From Bacteroides helcogenes P 36-108 (lineage in GTDB: Bacteria > Bacteroidota > Bacteroidia > Bacteroidales > Bacteroidaceae), in the NCBI RefSeq assembly GCF_000186225.1, contig NC_014933.1, forward strand, positions 2,294,001-2,358,000: 64,000 bases of DNA, read 5' to 3'. Position 1 is the first letter of the stretch; every line of letters begins with the position of its first letter. Shown here piece after piece: positions 1 through 9,922 of the stretch. The notes below the pieces were generated by a model, which saw only the letters and a program-made list of their open reading frames with translations, made no database searches and was not told the origin of the DNA. The position numbers and the translations under genes were made by a program.

Positions 1-1595
1 GCCTGCTGCATCTTGTACTCGTTTTCGGGGTCGGCAAAGGCGGTAGCCTCATCCAAGACCAGAATAGGCGCATTCTTCAGGATGGCACGCGCCACGCATA
101 CCCGCTGTGCCTCGCCACCTGACAAGTATATGCCCTTATCTCCGATACGGGTATTGTAACCGTCGGGCAGGTTGCTGATAAAGTCGTGGCACTGGGCGGC
201 ACGTGCGGCAGCCGTCACGTCTTCACGGGTGGCTGAGGGATTGCCCACGGCAATGTTCTCATAGAGCGTATCGTAAAACAAGAATGTGTCCTGAAACACG
301 AAAGATACCAGATTCATCAGTTGCTCCGTGGCGATGTCCTTAATGTTGATGCCGCCAATCCGTATTTCTCCGCTGTCAATGTCCCAAAAGCGGGGAATAA
401 GGTTTGCCACCGTGGACTTGCCGCTGCCCGAAGGACCTACAAGGGCGGTAATTTCTCTCTGCCCGGCGGTGAACGAAACATTACGGAGGGCTTCGGTGCG
501 GGTAGTTGCCTTCGAATCTTTGTAAGCAAACGACACGTTGCGGAACTCGATGTCATATTTTTCGGGGATTTTCGGACAGGTGGGTTCGGGTATCGGCTCA
601 CGGTCGAAAATGCGGTCGATGCGTTCCACTCCTTCGTCTATCTCCCGTGTGCTTCCCCCTAAATACATCAGTTTATAAACAGGAGACGCCATGCCCGGAC
701 CGAGAATGATGAAGAACAGCCATACTACTGCCAGCGCAATGCTTCCGGACGTGCCCTGTATCATCAGTATGCCGACGGGAAGAATGAATGTTACCATTGA
801 ATTGAGTAGCACGGTGAACATCATCATGCCGGACTGGTAGGTGTCGCATACTTTCAGTGCGTAGGTTTTGTACGCCTCAATCTCGGCATTAAAGCGGCGG
901 AAAGAACGGACGCTCTGCCCGAATATCTTGACCACAGGCATTCCGCGCACATACTGCACCGCCGAAGCGCTCATCTGCTCCTGCGCATCGAAGTAGATAC
1001 GGGTGAACTCTTGTGCTTTCTTCCCCATGAAGTTGGTGAATTGTAGGAAGAGGCTCACCGCCACCACAGTCAGACAGACTACTGCCAGCCAGCCGTTGAG
1101 CGAGAAGAAAATGACAAATGTGACGACTACGGTTGCCACCACATTCACCAAGTCGGGAATGGTGTGGGCTATGAATGTTTCTATTTTCTCGATGTTTTGT
1201 TCCATCGTCTTCTTGATGGCTCCGGTAGATGTTCCGTTCAGGTAGCCGAGAGGCAGTTTGCCGATGTGTTCGGACAGGCGGACGCGCAGCCCGTAGAGAA
1301 TGCGGAATGCTGCCACGTGCGAGGACATCAGGGCGGCGTACAGAAACAGCAGTCCACCAATCAGTCCGATGAAAGCCATCCATCCCCAATGAATCATCCA
1401 CGTGCCGTCCACGGCAGACAGGTCGGAGCTGTGGCAAAGCAGTTCTTTCAGAATTTCGTAGATTGCCCAATAGGGAACCAGCATGCATGCAGCACTCAAC
1501 GCAGACAACGTACTTGCCAGTACAAGAAGTCCTTTACGTTCACCCGCTATCTGAAACAGGCGGGCAATGCCTTTCTTCTTTTGTTTTTCTTTCAT
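1..1595 (-). CDS. ABC exporter, fused permease and ATPase (3' end outside window)
   Basis: A half-size ABC exporter read from ATG at 1595 to the window edge, 531 codons, so only the last part of the ATPase domain is missing. The N-terminal half has about six hydrophobic helices (type I exporter fold). The C-terminal half has Walker A GPSGSGKST near residue 385, signature LSGGEAQR near 490 and Walker B ILVLDEATA near 512, followed by FADPENE. That last motif resembles the YbtP/YbtQ and IrtA type of exporters, which usually work as heterodimers, so a partner gene may lie just outside the window. It starts 14 bases after the outer-membrane barrel gene and is probably the last visible member of that operon. 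The substrate is unknown; lipid, siderophore or peptide are all possible. Confidence 0.88.
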   Translation of the reverse strand, partial: MKEKQKKKGIARLFQIAGERKGLLVLASTLSALSAACMLVPYWAIYEILKELLCHSSDLSAVDGTWMIHWGWMAFIGLIGGLLFLYAALMSSHVAAFRILYGLRVRLSEHIGKLPLGYLNGTSTGAIKKTMEQNIEKIETFIAHTIPDLVNVVATVVVTFVIFFSLNGWLAVVCLTVVAVSLFLQFTNFMGKKAQEFTRIYFDAQEQMSASAVQYVRGMPVVKIFGQSVRSFRRFNAEIEAYKTYALKVCDTYQSGMMMFTVLLNSMVTFILPVGILMIQGTSGSIALAVVWLFFIILGPGMASPVYKLMYLGGSTREIDEGVERIDRIFDREPIPEPTCPKIPEKYDIEFRNVSFAYKDSKATTRTEALRNVSFTAGQREITALVGPSGSGKSTVANLIPRFWDIDSGEIRIGGINIKDIATEQLMNLVSFVFQDTFLFYDTLYENIAVGNPSATREDVTAAARAAQCHDFISNLPDGYNTRIGDKGIYLSGGEAQRVCVARAILKNAPILVLDEATAFADPENEYKMQQ

Positions 1596-1609
1596 TGTTC
1601 TATGTATTA

Positions 1610-2848
1610 TTAAAAACTATATTTTAGCTTCATCCACATCTCCGAATTTTGCTTGTACATGGCAAACATGCCTGCATCGGCATGGAAGAGGTCATAGCCC
1701 AGCATGGCATGTATTTGGTCGGTTATGGCATAATCGGCGCTCAGGCGGTTGTAAATTGCTCCATTGGACACATCGATATAGGCAAAGGTGGATATATTCA
1801 ATGTATTGTGTAGCAGATCTTTCGATATGCGGAGCGTGGATATTCCGGCGTTCCGGTAAGAGGAAATACTGCTGTCACAACGGTTGATGTACTTGTGGAA
1901 ATACTGCACGCCTAATGTCCAGTCGTTGCCGGGATAAAAGTCGATGCCCACCAAAGCATTGGTGGAATTACACCGCCGCACATCTCCTCCCACTACAGGT
2001 TCTTGTGCCTCGTTAAAATATTCAGCCATCTCCGCACGTATCACAAATTTGCCTATGGGGACAGACAAATCGGTTCCGAGCATCGTCATCCGTGCATATT
2101 CTCCTTCGCACAGCAGATTTCCGTTCTGGCCGATCCTCTTGCGGAAAACCGGCATTTTGTTCCAAGTCTGTAAGGCGGAAACGGAGAAGTCTACGCCAGA
2201 CAGATAGAAGCCAATGCGCCCTCCGTATTCAATATTGGTGAGTGTCTGTCCCGGCTTCCTGCCCAGATTTATGGTATAAGGAAGGCCGACACCCGGCAGT
2301 GATATTGCCCACGGATTGTCTTTGTCCACCGTCAGTTCGTAAAAGGAACTGACGGGAATTATTACGGCTTCCATGCTCCACTTCGGGCGGATATACCGCA
2401 GGCGCAGTCCGTTTACGGGAATGCGGATATCATCATAGTCCTGTGCCAGAAATTCTGTATAGTCCATCGGTGAAATGATGTCCGTCAGCCGCATGGCGTC
2501 CGCCACGCCCCATGTAATGATTTGTCTTCCGGCACGGATGTCCCAGCCTTCGGGCGCATAATAGGCATACGATTCACGCAGGTACAATCCGCTTTGGTTG
2601 TTGAGGATAGAGTTATAGACCGCATTCATAGAAACAAACATTCCGGCGTTTCCCTTTTCAAGCGTCAGTTCGCCACGTACACGGGAACGTGACGACATCC
2701 AGTCATTGGACTTTTCTGTTCGTATGGCATGATAGGTATCTACAAAGCCTTTGATGCGGATTGTTGGTTTTCCGTCTCCGTCGCCTTGCGCAAAGGTGGC
2801 GGAGAGGATGCAGTAAAGAAGCGTAAGGGTCAAAGAGTATTTTCTCAT
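1610..2848 (-). CDS. DUF1302-like outer-membrane beta-barrel protein
   Basis: A 412-residue protein with a signal peptide (residues 1-20, ending in TFAQ) followed by alternating beta-strand sequence and ending in a C-terminal aromatic residue (KLKYSF), as outer-membrane barrels do. The stretch around residues 95-135 contains [15 protein letters not shown], then ISPMDY, EFL and DIRIP, the hallmark pattern of DUF1302 barrels in Proteobacteria. Those barrels are typically encoded with DUF1329 carriers and MMPL/RND permeases. Here the start codon overlaps the stop of the LolA-like gene by four bases, giving the same trio. The likely role is the outer-membrane end of an export route for a hydrophobic molecule; the substrate is inference and unknown. 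Confidence 0.78.
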   Translation of the reverse strand: MRKYSLTLTLLYCILSATFAQGDGDGKPTIRIKGFVDTYHAIRTEKSNDWMSSRSRVRGELTLEKGNAGMFVSMNAVYNSILNNQSGLYLRESYAYYAPEGWDIRAGRQIITWGVADAMRLTDIISPMDYTEFLAQDYDDIRIPVNGLRLRYIRPKWSMEAVIIPVSSFYELTVDKDNPWAISLPGVGLPYTINLGRKPGQTLTNIEYGGRIGFYLSGVDFSVSALQTWNKMPVFRKRIGQNGNLLCEGEYARMTMLGTDLSVPIGKFVIRAEMAEYFNEAQEPVVGGDVRRCNSTNALVGIDFYPGNDWTLGVQYFHKYINRCDSSISSYRNAGISTLRISKDLLHNTLNISTFAYIDVSNGAIYNRLSADYAITDQIHAMLGYDLFHADAGMFAMYKQNSEMWMKLKYSF

Positions 2849-3618
2849 AATCCTTTCTCCAATTTGGCAACGGTAAACAGGTTGGCATCAATCTTTACGT
2901 CATATTTCGGGTTTTTAATGAGTAAGATGGTTTTGTGTCCGGTTTGCACGTTTTCCATTTCCATGCGGTGCTTTGTCCAGAAGCCCTGTACTTGGGAGAT
3001 TTCGGAAATTTTCAGTACACGGTGAAGAACATTCAGCTTGTCGTAGTATTCCACCTTGACACCCGTCAGGCAGTCTTGACGTATCCATGTCATCTTGCGC
3101 GAATAGATTTCCCGTTTGTCCACCGGAACAGATTCCACTACCCAGCATCTGTGCCCGTCGTAGGTTTCTTCACGCAGCAGGTTGTGTTTGTCCTCATCCA
3201 CATTGCGGTCTCCCATATCGTCGTAGGTGAAGTCCGTACCCATGAAGTAATCCGCCTTGGAGGACGAACCACTGATGCGGCGCGTTTTCTTCATAGCGGG
3301 CAGGTAGAGCCATTTGTCATCGTCCTTGCCCACGGCATCATAATCCCAAGTGAGGAAGCCCGTGCCTTTCACATCGCCCGGATAGGTGAAATACATCAGT
3401 TTCTTTACATCTTTTCCTATATCCATTGCCCACGAGTCAAGCTTTCGCTGGCGGGTAGTACCGTTCTTCTTCCGGAGTGTCAGTTCTATCTGTGCGTAGC
3501 GGGTATCACCGTCGGGGCGGTCTTTTACTTGTTGCATAATGGTGCGTCCTGTCAAAGCTTGTGCATTGACTGCTGCCGAGATTACTAACCCCACCAGCAA
3601 GAATAAAGTCTTTTTCAT
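2845..3618 (-). CDS. LolA-like outer-membrane lipoprotein-sorting protein
   Basis: A 257-residue protein with a clear signal peptide (residues 1-19, cleaved after VNAQA). The mature part resembles the LolA-like family annotated 'outer membrane lipoprotein-sorting protein' (and DUF1329-type carriers): [38 protein letters not shown] and [11 protein letters not shown] are typical blocks near residues 75-130. These proteins form a hydrophobic half-barrel that carries a lipid or acyl chain through the periplasm. The gene overlaps the upstream RND permease by four bases and the downstream barrel by four bases, so the three are translationally coupled. It is unlikely to be the housekeeping LolA because of this context and the absence of LolB. 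Substrate unknown. Confidence 0.8.
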   Translation of the reverse strand: MKKTLFLLVGLVISAAVNAQALTGRTIMQQVKDRPDGDTRYAQIELTLRKKNGTTRQRKLDSWAMDIGKDVKKLMYFTYPGDVKGTGFLTWDYDAVGKDDDKWLYLPAMKKTRRISGSSSKADYFMGTDFTYDDMGDRNVDEDKHNLLREETYDGHRCWVVESVPVDKREIYSRKMTWIRQDCLTGVKVEYYDKLNVLHRVLKISEISQVQGFWTKHRMEMENVQTGHKTILLIKNPKYDVKIDANLFTVAKLEKGL

Positions 3619-5981
3619 TTGTTTCTATTTGTTTTATTGATCAGTTTTTTTCCAAACACTTTGCATTTTGTCACCAGTATGGGAGTGATGAATAAGTCGG
3701 CCAACAGAGCTGAAAAAATGCCGATGATGGCAAGCAGGCCAAAATTGAAGAGTTGCAGGCTTCCCGAACTCATAAATTCGGCAAACACGGCGATGGTGAT
3801 GATGGAAGTCGTCACTATTGCCACCCCGACAACACGGAAAGTACGGCGGATGGCAGTGTGGTAATGTGAAGTGCGATCGTACTCCAGATTGGCATGTGCA
3901 ATGAAATGAATGGTATCGTCCACTGCCATTCCCAGCATCATGGGGATAATGGTGGCGGTCATCATATCCAGTGGAATACCGGTCCAGCCCATATATCCGC
4001 CAACGACCAATGCAGGAAAAATGTTGGGGATTAATCCTATCAGTCCTACACGGACGCTTTGGAACACGATCATCAGAATAATGCCGATAATCAGTACGGA
4101 GATGAGGAATGATTGCATTTGTCCGCGCACTAAGTATTGCATCATGGTGGTGAACTGTGGCACGTTACCTACCGCCGTCACTTTGGCTCCAGGAAACAGT
4201 TGTGCCGCCCTCTGCTCTATATCGGCAAGTTCCCGTTCTGCTTCGGCAGAGTTGTAATAGCCCATTTCCACCATCAGCCTCAAACGTTTATAGTCATAAT
4301 CCATCCAGTATTCCGATTCCGTTCCACCGGCATTCTCGTAAAGCAAGAGCAGTTGCGCCACCTCTTCTTCTTTATCGGGGATGCGGTAGAAACGGGCATC
4401 ATTGCCGTTGAGTGTCTGGTTCAGGTCCTTCAGAATGTCGAGAATAGAGGTGGTGCGTTTGGTCTGTTCGTATTCTTTGGCTATGTGCGTCATTTCTTCC
4501 AGCTTTTTCAGGTTGGCTGGGAGTTTTGCCTGTCCGTCCTCGGGGAAGTCTATCATAATGTCATAGGAGTAGAGAGAGCCCAGTTCGGAACGGCTTACGT
4601 TCAGCAGTCGGTTGACGTAAGGAACTTTGCTGCCCATTGTGCGCTCCATGTCAAAAGCCGGTTCCACCTTGGAGATGCCTATGACGAGTGGAATGCAAAG
4701 GAGGATGAACACTGTGCATATTCCCTTGGGGTGATGGCGGTCGAATTCACCCAGCCGCACCATGATGTGTGACCAGCGTGTGTCGCTGTTTTCCGTAAAT
4801 CCATCACGCGGTTTCTTGTCCTTGCCGAAAGAGAGGATGATAGGAGTGACAACCAGTGTGGTAAGCAGTACGAAGAAAACGCAAAGGGAGGTATTGATGC
4901 CGATGAATGCCACAGGACGTATGGCAACCGCTAAAAAGGAAAGTAGAGAGACAATGGTCGTCAGCCCGCAGAAAAGGATGGGCCAGCCTGTTTCCGAAAC
5001 GGTTTCTATAATTGCCTGCTGCCGCCTCCCGTGAATCAGCATTCTCTTGTTGAAGAACGCGAATAGGTGGATATTGTAGGCGATAGATACGGCGAATGCC
5101 ATAATCACAGGAATGATGGAAGTGGCGGAATCTACATACAGATTAAATTGCCCGGCAATGCCGTAGGTAAACAAAAGTCCCCCGAATGTGGCTATAAACG
5201 GTGCAATCACTCCTTTGACGGATCGGGTCATCAGCCACATCACCACAATGGAAATCAGAATGGCGAACTTTACCAACCGGGACATTTCCGTACTTATATA
5301 CTTTACTTTCTGCTGGCTGACGAACGGCATGCCCGTAGCTTCGGGATGCAGCGAGGCATATTGCGGTTTGGAAATAATGCGTTCCACTTCCGTTCCGGTC
5401 TGTATGTCGGGAGAGACGGTCGTTGTCTTTTTCCATACCGAGTCGGCAGGGAATGGACGCAGTTTGACGACAATCCATGAAAGGGTTCCGTCTTTTGATA
5501 CTAACTTCCGTGCCACCTCCGGTTTGCTGTATGCACGTGTACGGATGGAATCCATTCCTGCCGCATCACCGGGTATATCTTCGGGAACGATTTGTTCGAT
5601 GGTCATCCCCTCGTTGTTCCCGGCCAGGAACTCGATGTCGGTCAGCGAAGTAATCTTGTCAGCGTATGAAAGGCTGTCGAGCAGTTCATTGGACAGGTTG
5701 CGAAGGGTTTCCAGATTCTTTTTGGAAAAAAGATTGTCACAGCGGGTAAGCACGCCCACAAAATAATCGTTTCCGAAATGGGACTTGAATTCATTGGTCT
5801 TTACCAGCATCGGATCTCCTTCGATGAAATAATCATCGAAAGAGGTTTGTACAACCAATTTTCTGATTCCGAATACGGACAGCCCTATGGCTGTTGCAAT
5901 GACCAGCAGAACCGGCCAACGGTTCTGCAACAGATGCCCGGAAAATGTTCTGAAGCGGGCATTGATTTTTTCTATTTTCAT
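3615..5981 (-). CDS. RND-superfamily (MMPL/HAE3-type) exporter permease
   Basis: A 788-residue polytopic inner-membrane protein with the RND layout: one N-terminal helix (about 22-42), a periplasmic domain, five helices (about 235-385), a seventh helix near 420, a second periplasmic domain and five C-terminal helices (about 625-770). The second helical block carries [10 protein letters not shown] with the proton-relay Asp pair at D688-D689. The equivalent site in the first half reads [10 protein letters not shown] and lacks acidic residues, so proton coupling may use only one half. At this size and without AcrB-type domain duplication it fits the MMPL/HAE3 branch, whose members move hopanoids, mycolates or other lipids. 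It is the first gene of the operon with the LolA-like carrier and the barrel, preceded by a leader with a terminator. Confidence 0.85.
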   Translation of the reverse strand: MKIEKINARFRTFSGHLLQNRWPVLLVIATAIGLSVFGIRKLVVQTSFDDYFIEGDPMLVKTNEFKSHFGNDYFVGVLTRCDNLFSKKNLETLRNLSNELLDSLSYADKITSLTDIEFLAGNNEGMTIEQIVPEDIPGDAAGMDSIRTRAYSKPEVARKLVSKDGTLSWIVVKLRPFPADSVWKKTTTVSPDIQTGTEVERIISKPQYASLHPEATGMPFVSQQKVKYISTEMSRLVKFAILISIVVMWLMTRSVKGVIAPFIATFGGLLFTYGIAGQFNLYVDSATSIIPVIMAFAVSIAYNIHLFAFFNKRMLIHGRRQQAIIETVSETGWPILFCGLTTIVSLLSFLAVAIRPVAFIGINTSLCVFFVLLTTLVVTPIILSFGKDKKPRDGFTENSDTRWSHIMVRLGEFDRHHPKGICTVFILLCIPLVIGISKVEPAFDMERTMGSKVPYVNRLLNVSRSELGSLYSYDIMIDFPEDGQAKLPANLKKLEEMTHIAKEYEQTKRTTSILDILKDLNQTLNGNDARFYRIPDKEEEVAQLLLLYENAGGTESEYWMDYDYKRLRLMVEMGYYNSAEAERELADIEQRAAQLFPGAKVTAVGNVPQFTTMMQYLVRGQMQSFLISVLIIGIILMIVFQSVRVGLIGLIPNIFPALVVGGYMGWTGIPLDMMTATIIPMMLGMAVDDTIHFIAHANLEYDRTSHYHTAIRRTFRVVGVAIVTTSIITIAVFAEFMSSGSLQLFNFGLLAIIGIFSALLADLFITPILVTKCKVFGKKLINKTNRNK

Positions 5982-6053
5982 ATTTTGTTTCTATTTAATG
6001 GATATGGTCTTGAGCTTTGAAAAGAGAACGATGTTTCGAATCGTTCATAAAAA

Positions 6054-6082
6054 AAGCGGAAATCCGTTATAGATTTCCGCTT
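6054..6082 (-). terminator. Intrinsic terminator in the leader of the RND operon
   Basis: An 11-bp perfect stem (AAGCGGAAATC against GATTTCCGCTT) with a 7-base loop. It is followed, in minus-strand direction, by seven U residues (bases 6049-6055). It lies between the promoter at 6211-6241 and the RND start codon at 5981, and about 310 bases past the hcpR stop. It could end hcpR read-through, or act as an attenuator for the RND operon. Confidence 0.75.
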
Positions 6083-6140
6083 GCCAACCGATCTGTGTGA
6101 CCGATATGAGTTTTCTGTCTTCCTGAATCTTATCATATAC

Positions 6141-6188
6141 CTAATTATCTTTTTTATCCATGTATTTCTGTTGGATATATTGTTTCAT
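6141..6188 (-). CDS. Possible 15-residue leader peptide upstream of the RND operon
   Basis: A short ORF reading MKQYIQQKYMDKKDN, then TAG. It begins about 19 bases after the predicted transcription start and ends about 60 bases before the terminator hairpin. No good Shine-Dalgarno is visible, which is normal in Bacteroidetes. It is rich in Lys, Gln, Tyr and Asp codons but has no run of a single amino acid that would point to classical attenuation. The assignment rests only on position. Confidence 0.3.
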   Translation of the reverse strand: MKQYIQQKYMDKKDN

Positions 6189-6210
6189 GATGAACGATGT
6201 TTTCTGTTTG

Positions 6211-6241
6211 CAAAGTAAGGGTATTCATGTAAAATCGTCAA
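6211..6241 (-). promoter_or_regulatory. Bacteroides-type promoter for the RND operon
   Basis: On the minus strand, TTG at 6239-6241 is followed by a 20-base spacer and TTACTTTG at 6211-6218, one mismatch from TAnnTTTG. The predicted start is near 6207. A 12-bp palindrome, TTTTCCGGAAAA at 6258-6269, sits about 56 bases upstream of that start and could be an activator site. Confidence 0.6.
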
Positions 6242-6395
6242 TACCTAAAAATGATGATTTTCCGGAAAACAATGATGTTTCTGAAACGCTTTGTGCCATT
6301 TAGTTCCTCACTATAAATATTGTCCCGAATGAGGAATGTATATGTATATCGATGCTTCTGTTAATGTCTTGCCTGCGTATTGTCAATATCTTGCG

Positions 6396-7034
6396 TTACA
6401 GATATCTTTTGGAATTGGCTTCGTCAATCCGTATTTCTTTCCCTTCCGTCCGGATGCAGTTTTCGTTTATTAGTTCCGACAGGGCACGTGCCAATGATGG
6501 GCGGGCCACTCCGAGAATCTGCGCTACTTCTTGCTGGTTGACTATGGCGCCATGTATGCGCAGATAATTTAATATGCGTGATTTTAAGCTTTGTAGAGCA
6601 AAAGAATTCAGCTTCTTGGAAAGAAACAGAGTTCTGTCTGATACCAGTTGCAGAAAATTATGCATCACAACGGGATGTTGGTGCAGGAATTCCAGAAAAC
6701 CCTTTTTGTTTATAACCAGAATCTCGCATCTCTCTTTGGCCTCGATGTTGACAGGAAAACGGTTCTCGGATGAGAACACGAATGCAGGTGCAAGCAGTTC
6801 GGGAGCTTTCAGTGTCTCGATGGTCAACTGTTTGCCTTCGGCATTCACCATCTGAGTGCGGACACTTCCACTGCATAATATGAATAAAGAACGATATACT
6901 TCTCCTTGTAAAGCTATCAAGTCCGAAGGTTTGTATAGTCTGCACGCATGCTCCGGTGTTAGAATGAGGGGCAATAATTCTTGTTCGGTAATCCCCCGGA
7001 AGGGAGGCATTTTCAGTAATACGTGGATTTCCAT
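6396..7034 (-). CDS. hcpR: Crp/Fnr-family regulator, probably HcpR
   Basis: A 212-residue Crp/Fnr-type regulator. It has an N-terminal cyclic-nucleotide-like sensor domain (about residues 10-125), a dimerisation helix and a C-terminal winged helix with helix-turn-helix VNQQEVAQILGVARPSLARA near 165-185. ATG at 7034 is chosen because the longer frame (to 7100) would run through a palindromic operator and has no family-like sequence. The gene is divergent from hydroxylamine reductase, the arrangement of HcpR, which controls the response to nitric oxide and nitrosative stress in several anaerobes. I see no conserved Cys set for an Fe-S cluster in the chosen reading; HcpR proteins can bind heme. 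The symbol rests on context and family, not on a direct match. Confidence 0.75.
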   Translation of the reverse strand: MEIHVLLKMPPFRGITEQELLPLILTPEHACRLYKPSDLIALQGEVYRSLFILCSGSVRTQMVNAEGKQLTIETLKAPELLAPAFVFSSENRFPVNIEAKERCEILVINKKGFLEFLHQHPVVMHNFLQLVSDRTLFLSKKLNSFALQSLKSRILNYLRIHGAIVNQQEVAQILGVARPSLARALSELINENCIRTEGKEIRIDEANSKRYL

Positions 7035-7060
7035 TCTCTTTTTGTTTTTTTTCGATTCGG

Positions 7061-7076
7061 TGTAACATACGTGACA
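7061..7076. promoter_or_regulatory. Palindromic Crp/Fnr-type operator between hcpR and hcp
   Basis: TGTAACATACGTGACA is an imperfect 16-base palindrome of the form TGTnACnTAnGTnACA. It lies 26 bases upstream of the regulator start codon and upstream of a weak -7 element (CACCTTTG, 7098-7105) for hcp. If transcription starts near 7109, the palindrome centre is about -41, the usual place for a class II activator. It is the best candidate site for the divergent regulator. Confidence 0.5.
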
Positions 7077-7174
7077 GTTTGCACAGCGCAGAACTTCCAC
7101 CTTTGCACAAACACTTTTTATATAACCTGGATAGGGCTAAAAAGGTTGACAGCAGACAAATATAAACTTTATAA

Positions 7175-8842
7175 ATGGAAATGAATATGGAAAAGAACAT
7201 GTTTTGTTATCAATGTCAGGAAACGGCAAAGGGAATAGGCTGTACGCTGAAGGGAGTATGTGGAAAAGAAAGTCATACGGCACAAGCCATGGACTTGTTA
7301 TTGTTTGTAGTGAGGGGAATTTCCGTCGTAGCCGATGCCATGCGCAAAGCGGACTATCCGGTTCCGGAGGAGGTGAACGGCTTTGTGGTTGACGCATTGT
7401 TCTGCACCATTACAAATGCCAATTTTGATGATGAAAGCATTTTGAAGCGGGTGGATAAAGGCATTGTTCTGCGCAACCGGTTAATTGAAGAGGCGAAAAA
7501 GAACCGGATATTTCTGCCTGAATCGGATGAACTGGTTTGGCAGGGTACACGTGATGAATATGCCGAAAAAGCTGCGACTGTGGGGATAATGCGCGAGCCG
7601 GATGAAGACCTCAGGTCATTGAAAGAATTGTTGACTTATGGGTTGAAAGGTTTGGCGGCCTATCTGGAACATGCCATGCGGCTGGGATTCAATGATGACG
7701 GTATCCATGCATTTGTACAGCATGCATTGGCTGCTGTTGCTTGTGGCTCCCTCTCCGCAGATGAGTGGGTGCGGCTGGTACTTGAAACCGGAGAGTATGG
7801 CGTAAAGACTATGTCATTACTGGATGCTGCGAATACTCGGACTTATGGCAATCCTGAGATTACGAAAGTAAACATAGGTGTGAAAAATCGCCCGGGTATT
7901 TTGATTAGCGGACACGACTTGAAAGATATGGAGGAACTGCTGAAACAAACGGAAGGTACGGGAGTGGATGTCTATACACATGGTGAGATGCTGCCCGCTC
8001 ACTATTATCCCGCATTCAAGAAGTATCCCCATTTCGTGGGTAACTATGGCAATGCCTGGTGGAAACAGCGTGAAGAATTTACTTCTTTCAATGGCCCTAT
8101 CCTGTTTACAACCAATTGCATTGTTCCTCCTTTGACAAATGCCGTATATAAAGAAAGAATGTTCACTACAAACTCTGCCGGCTATCCGGGATGTAAGCAT
8201 ATTGAAAAGGATGCGGAAGGTAAAAAAGATTTTTCCGGAATCATAGAAATGGCCAGACAATGCCAGCCGCCTACGGAAATTGAACGTGGGGAAATTGTCG
8301 GTGGTTTTGCGCACAATCAGGTTTTGCTGCTTGCCGATAAGATTGTCGATGCGGTGAAAACCGGGGCTATCAGCCGTTTTATCGTAATGGCGGGCTGCGA
8401 TGGGCGGATGAAGAACCGTGACTATTATGCGGAATTTGCGAGGAAATTGCCTCATGATACTGTAATACTGACTGCCGGCTGTGCCAAATACCGCTATAAC
8501 AAACTTGGACTGGGAGATATCAATGGTATTCCGCGTGTGCTGGATGCCGGACAGTGCAATGACAGTTATTCATTGGCGGTGATTGCTTTGAAACTGAAAG
8601 AAGTATTCCGTTTGAATGATATAAATGAGTTGCCCATCGTATATAACATTGCCTGGTATGAGCAGAAGGCTGTGATTGTTTTGCTGGCTCTGTTAAGCCT
8701 GGGGGTGAAGGAAATTCATTTAGGTCCCACATTGCCTGCCTTTCTATCTCCCAATGTGGCCAAAGTATTGGTCGAAACATTCCATATTGCCGGTATCGGC
8801 AGTGTAGAAGATGACTTGAAGAAATTCGGGCTTGCTTCCTGA
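7175..8842 (+). CDS. hcp: Hydroxylamine reductase / hybrid-cluster protein
   Basis: A 555-residue hybrid-cluster protein, which reduces hydroxylamine to ammonia or acts as an NO reductase in nitrosative-stress defence in the cytoplasm. The N-terminal cluster motif is C-x2-C-x8-C-x5-C (Cys11, 14, 23, 29 from the first ATG), the class I pattern of anaerobes. Hybrid-cluster ligands are visible as [38 protein letters not shown] and YEQKA. Start codons at 7175, 7181 or 7187 are all possible because three Met codons precede the first Cys. It is divergent from the Crp/Fnr regulator and followed by a hairpin terminator. Confidence 0.95.
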   Translation: MEMNMEKNMFCYQCQETAKGIGCTLKGVCGKESHTAQAMDLLLFVVRGISVVADAMRKADYPVPEEVNGFVVDALFCTITNANFDDESILKRVDKGIVLRNRLIEEAKKNRIFLPESDELVWQGTRDEYAEKAATVGIMREPDEDLRSLKELLTYGLKGLAAYLEHAMRLGFNDDGIHAFVQHALAAVACGSLSADEWVRLVLETGEYGVKTMSLLDAANTRTYGNPEITKVNIGVKNRPGILISGHDLKDMEELLKQTEGTGVDVYTHGEMLPAHYYPAFKKYPHFVGNYGNAWWKQREEFTSFNGPILFTTNCIVPPLTNAVYKERMFTTNSAGYPGCKHIEKDAEGKKDFSGIIEMARQCQPPTEIERGEIVGGFAHNQVLLLADKIVDAVKTGAISRFIVMAGCDGRMKNRDYYAEFARKLPHDTVILTAGCAKYRYNKLGLGDINGIPRVLDAGQCNDSYSLAVIALKLKEVFRLNDINELPIVYNIAWYEQKAVIVLLALLSLGVKEIHLGPTLPAFLSPNVAKVLVETFHIAGIGSVEDDLKKFGLAS

Positions 8843-8868
8843 ACTGACAGAAATATCCTTTAGAGTAT

Positions 8869-8906
8869 GTAATCGGCAGTTTGTGCTTTCACAAATTGCC
8901 GATTAC
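8869..8906. terminator. Hairpin terminator between hcp and the PfkB kinase
   Basis: A 17-bp stem with one G-T pair (starting GTAATCGGCA, ending TGCCGATTAC) around a 4-base loop, followed on the plus strand by TTCTTTT. It overlaps the last codons of the convergent kinase gene, so it probably ends hcp transcription. Confidence 0.7.
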
Positions 8907-9767
8907 TTCTTTTATGGTTTCTTTCGTTCCGCAGAAAGGTCCGTGCAATTGCAGCTTGATGGTGCACATGGCGGCCGCATAACATCCGGCTTCCCGGTAA
9001 GAAGCGCCTTGGTTGCGCATGTACAGGTATCCTACCATATAAGTATCACCACATCCGGTAGCATCCACAATCTGGAGTGCAGGATAGGCGGGAATTTCAT
9101 GGAATTGTCCTTTTGAGTAAATCAGCGAACCTTTGTCTCCCAATGTCAAAAGCACTTCTTTTACTCCCCAGTCCGCGATCAGAAGTGCGGCTTCATACGG
9201 TTCTGTACATCCGGTGAGAACTTCCATCTCTGCTTCATTGGCTTTCAGTATGTGGATGTATTTCAATGCCTCTCTTTTTTCTTGCCAATCTATCGGCAAT
9301 ACCTGCTCATTATCTACTTTTCTGAGAAATCCCTGCACATCTACGGAAAGGAGTGCTTTACCGGACAGATACTTAATAATATCCAAAGAGAAATCATCGG
9401 CAAGCAAGCTGCCCAAATGGATTATCCGTGCATCGATGTCTCGCAATCCTTCTATAGTGAATGGATCGGCTTTTGCTGTGACACGCTGTATCCGTTCATT
9501 CTGGTTTTCCCCGTAAATGTTTTCAAAGCAGACGGAACGGGCACTTGGCAGCACTTTTACATCAATACCTTCTTTTCTTATTTCTTCTACAACATTCATG
9601 TCGGAATCAGCCAAAGCCGTTACCAACAGAAAGCCGTCGGCATTCAAATGCTTGATGGCATGGGCGAAATAAAAAGATGTGCCTCCAGGCATATATACGG
9701 AATTGTGAGGGGTGACTATTTTATCTTGAGTGATGTATCCGATGCAACATAAGCTATGCGTACTCAT
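8889..9767 (-). CDS. PfkB-family carbohydrate or nucleoside kinase
   Basis: A 292-residue ribokinase-fold (PfkB) kinase. The N-terminal part has GGTSFYFA in place of the usual GG substrate motif. The C-terminal PfkB signature DATGCGDTYMVGYL near residue 240 carries the catalytic Asp (GD) and anion hole, with Cys replacing the common Ala in DTxGAGD. It transfers the ATP gamma-phosphate to a sugar, inositol or nucleoside; which one cannot be read here. It stands alone, convergent with hcp, under its own -7 element, TATCTTTG. Confidence 0.8.
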   Translation of the reverse strand: MSTHSLCCIGYITQDKIVTPHNSVYMPGGTSFYFAHAIKHLNADGFLLVTALADSDMNVVEEIRKEGIDVKVLPSARSVCFENIYGENQNERIQRVTAKADPFTIEGLRDIDARIIHLGSLLADDFSLDIIKYLSGKALLSVDVQGFLRKVDNEQVLPIDWQEKREALKYIHILKANEAEMEVLTGCTEPYEAALLIADWGVKEVLLTLGDKGSLIYSKGQFHEIPAYPALQIVDATGCGDTYMVGYLYMRNQGASYREAGCYAAAMCTIKLQLHGPFCGTKETIKEVIGNL

Positions 9768-9808
9768 ATTTTATTATATATTCGTTTGTAAATTCTTGAT
9801 ATTTGCTG

Positions 9809-9816
9809 CAAAGATA
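9809..9816 (-). promoter_or_regulatory. -7 element for the PfkB kinase
   Basis: The minus strand reads TATCTTTG, an exact TAnnTTTG match, 42 bases upstream of the kinase start codon. No convincing -33 TTTG is seen at the right distance. Confidence 0.5.
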
Positions 9817-9922
9817 GTCATTTAATTTGAAACTGTGGTTGAGGTAATAATATCTGTAATTCGTATAAGTTTAAGTTGAGAAGAATGTGGTATCTTCGCA
9901 TAAATTAATATAATGTGTGACA

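Noticed and set aside
7035..7100. N-terminal extension of the Crp/Fnr regulator with a Cys pair
   Set aside because: The extra 22 codons read through the palindromic operator and a Lys-rich stretch, and the family begins at the later Met. The CxxC there is probably accidental.
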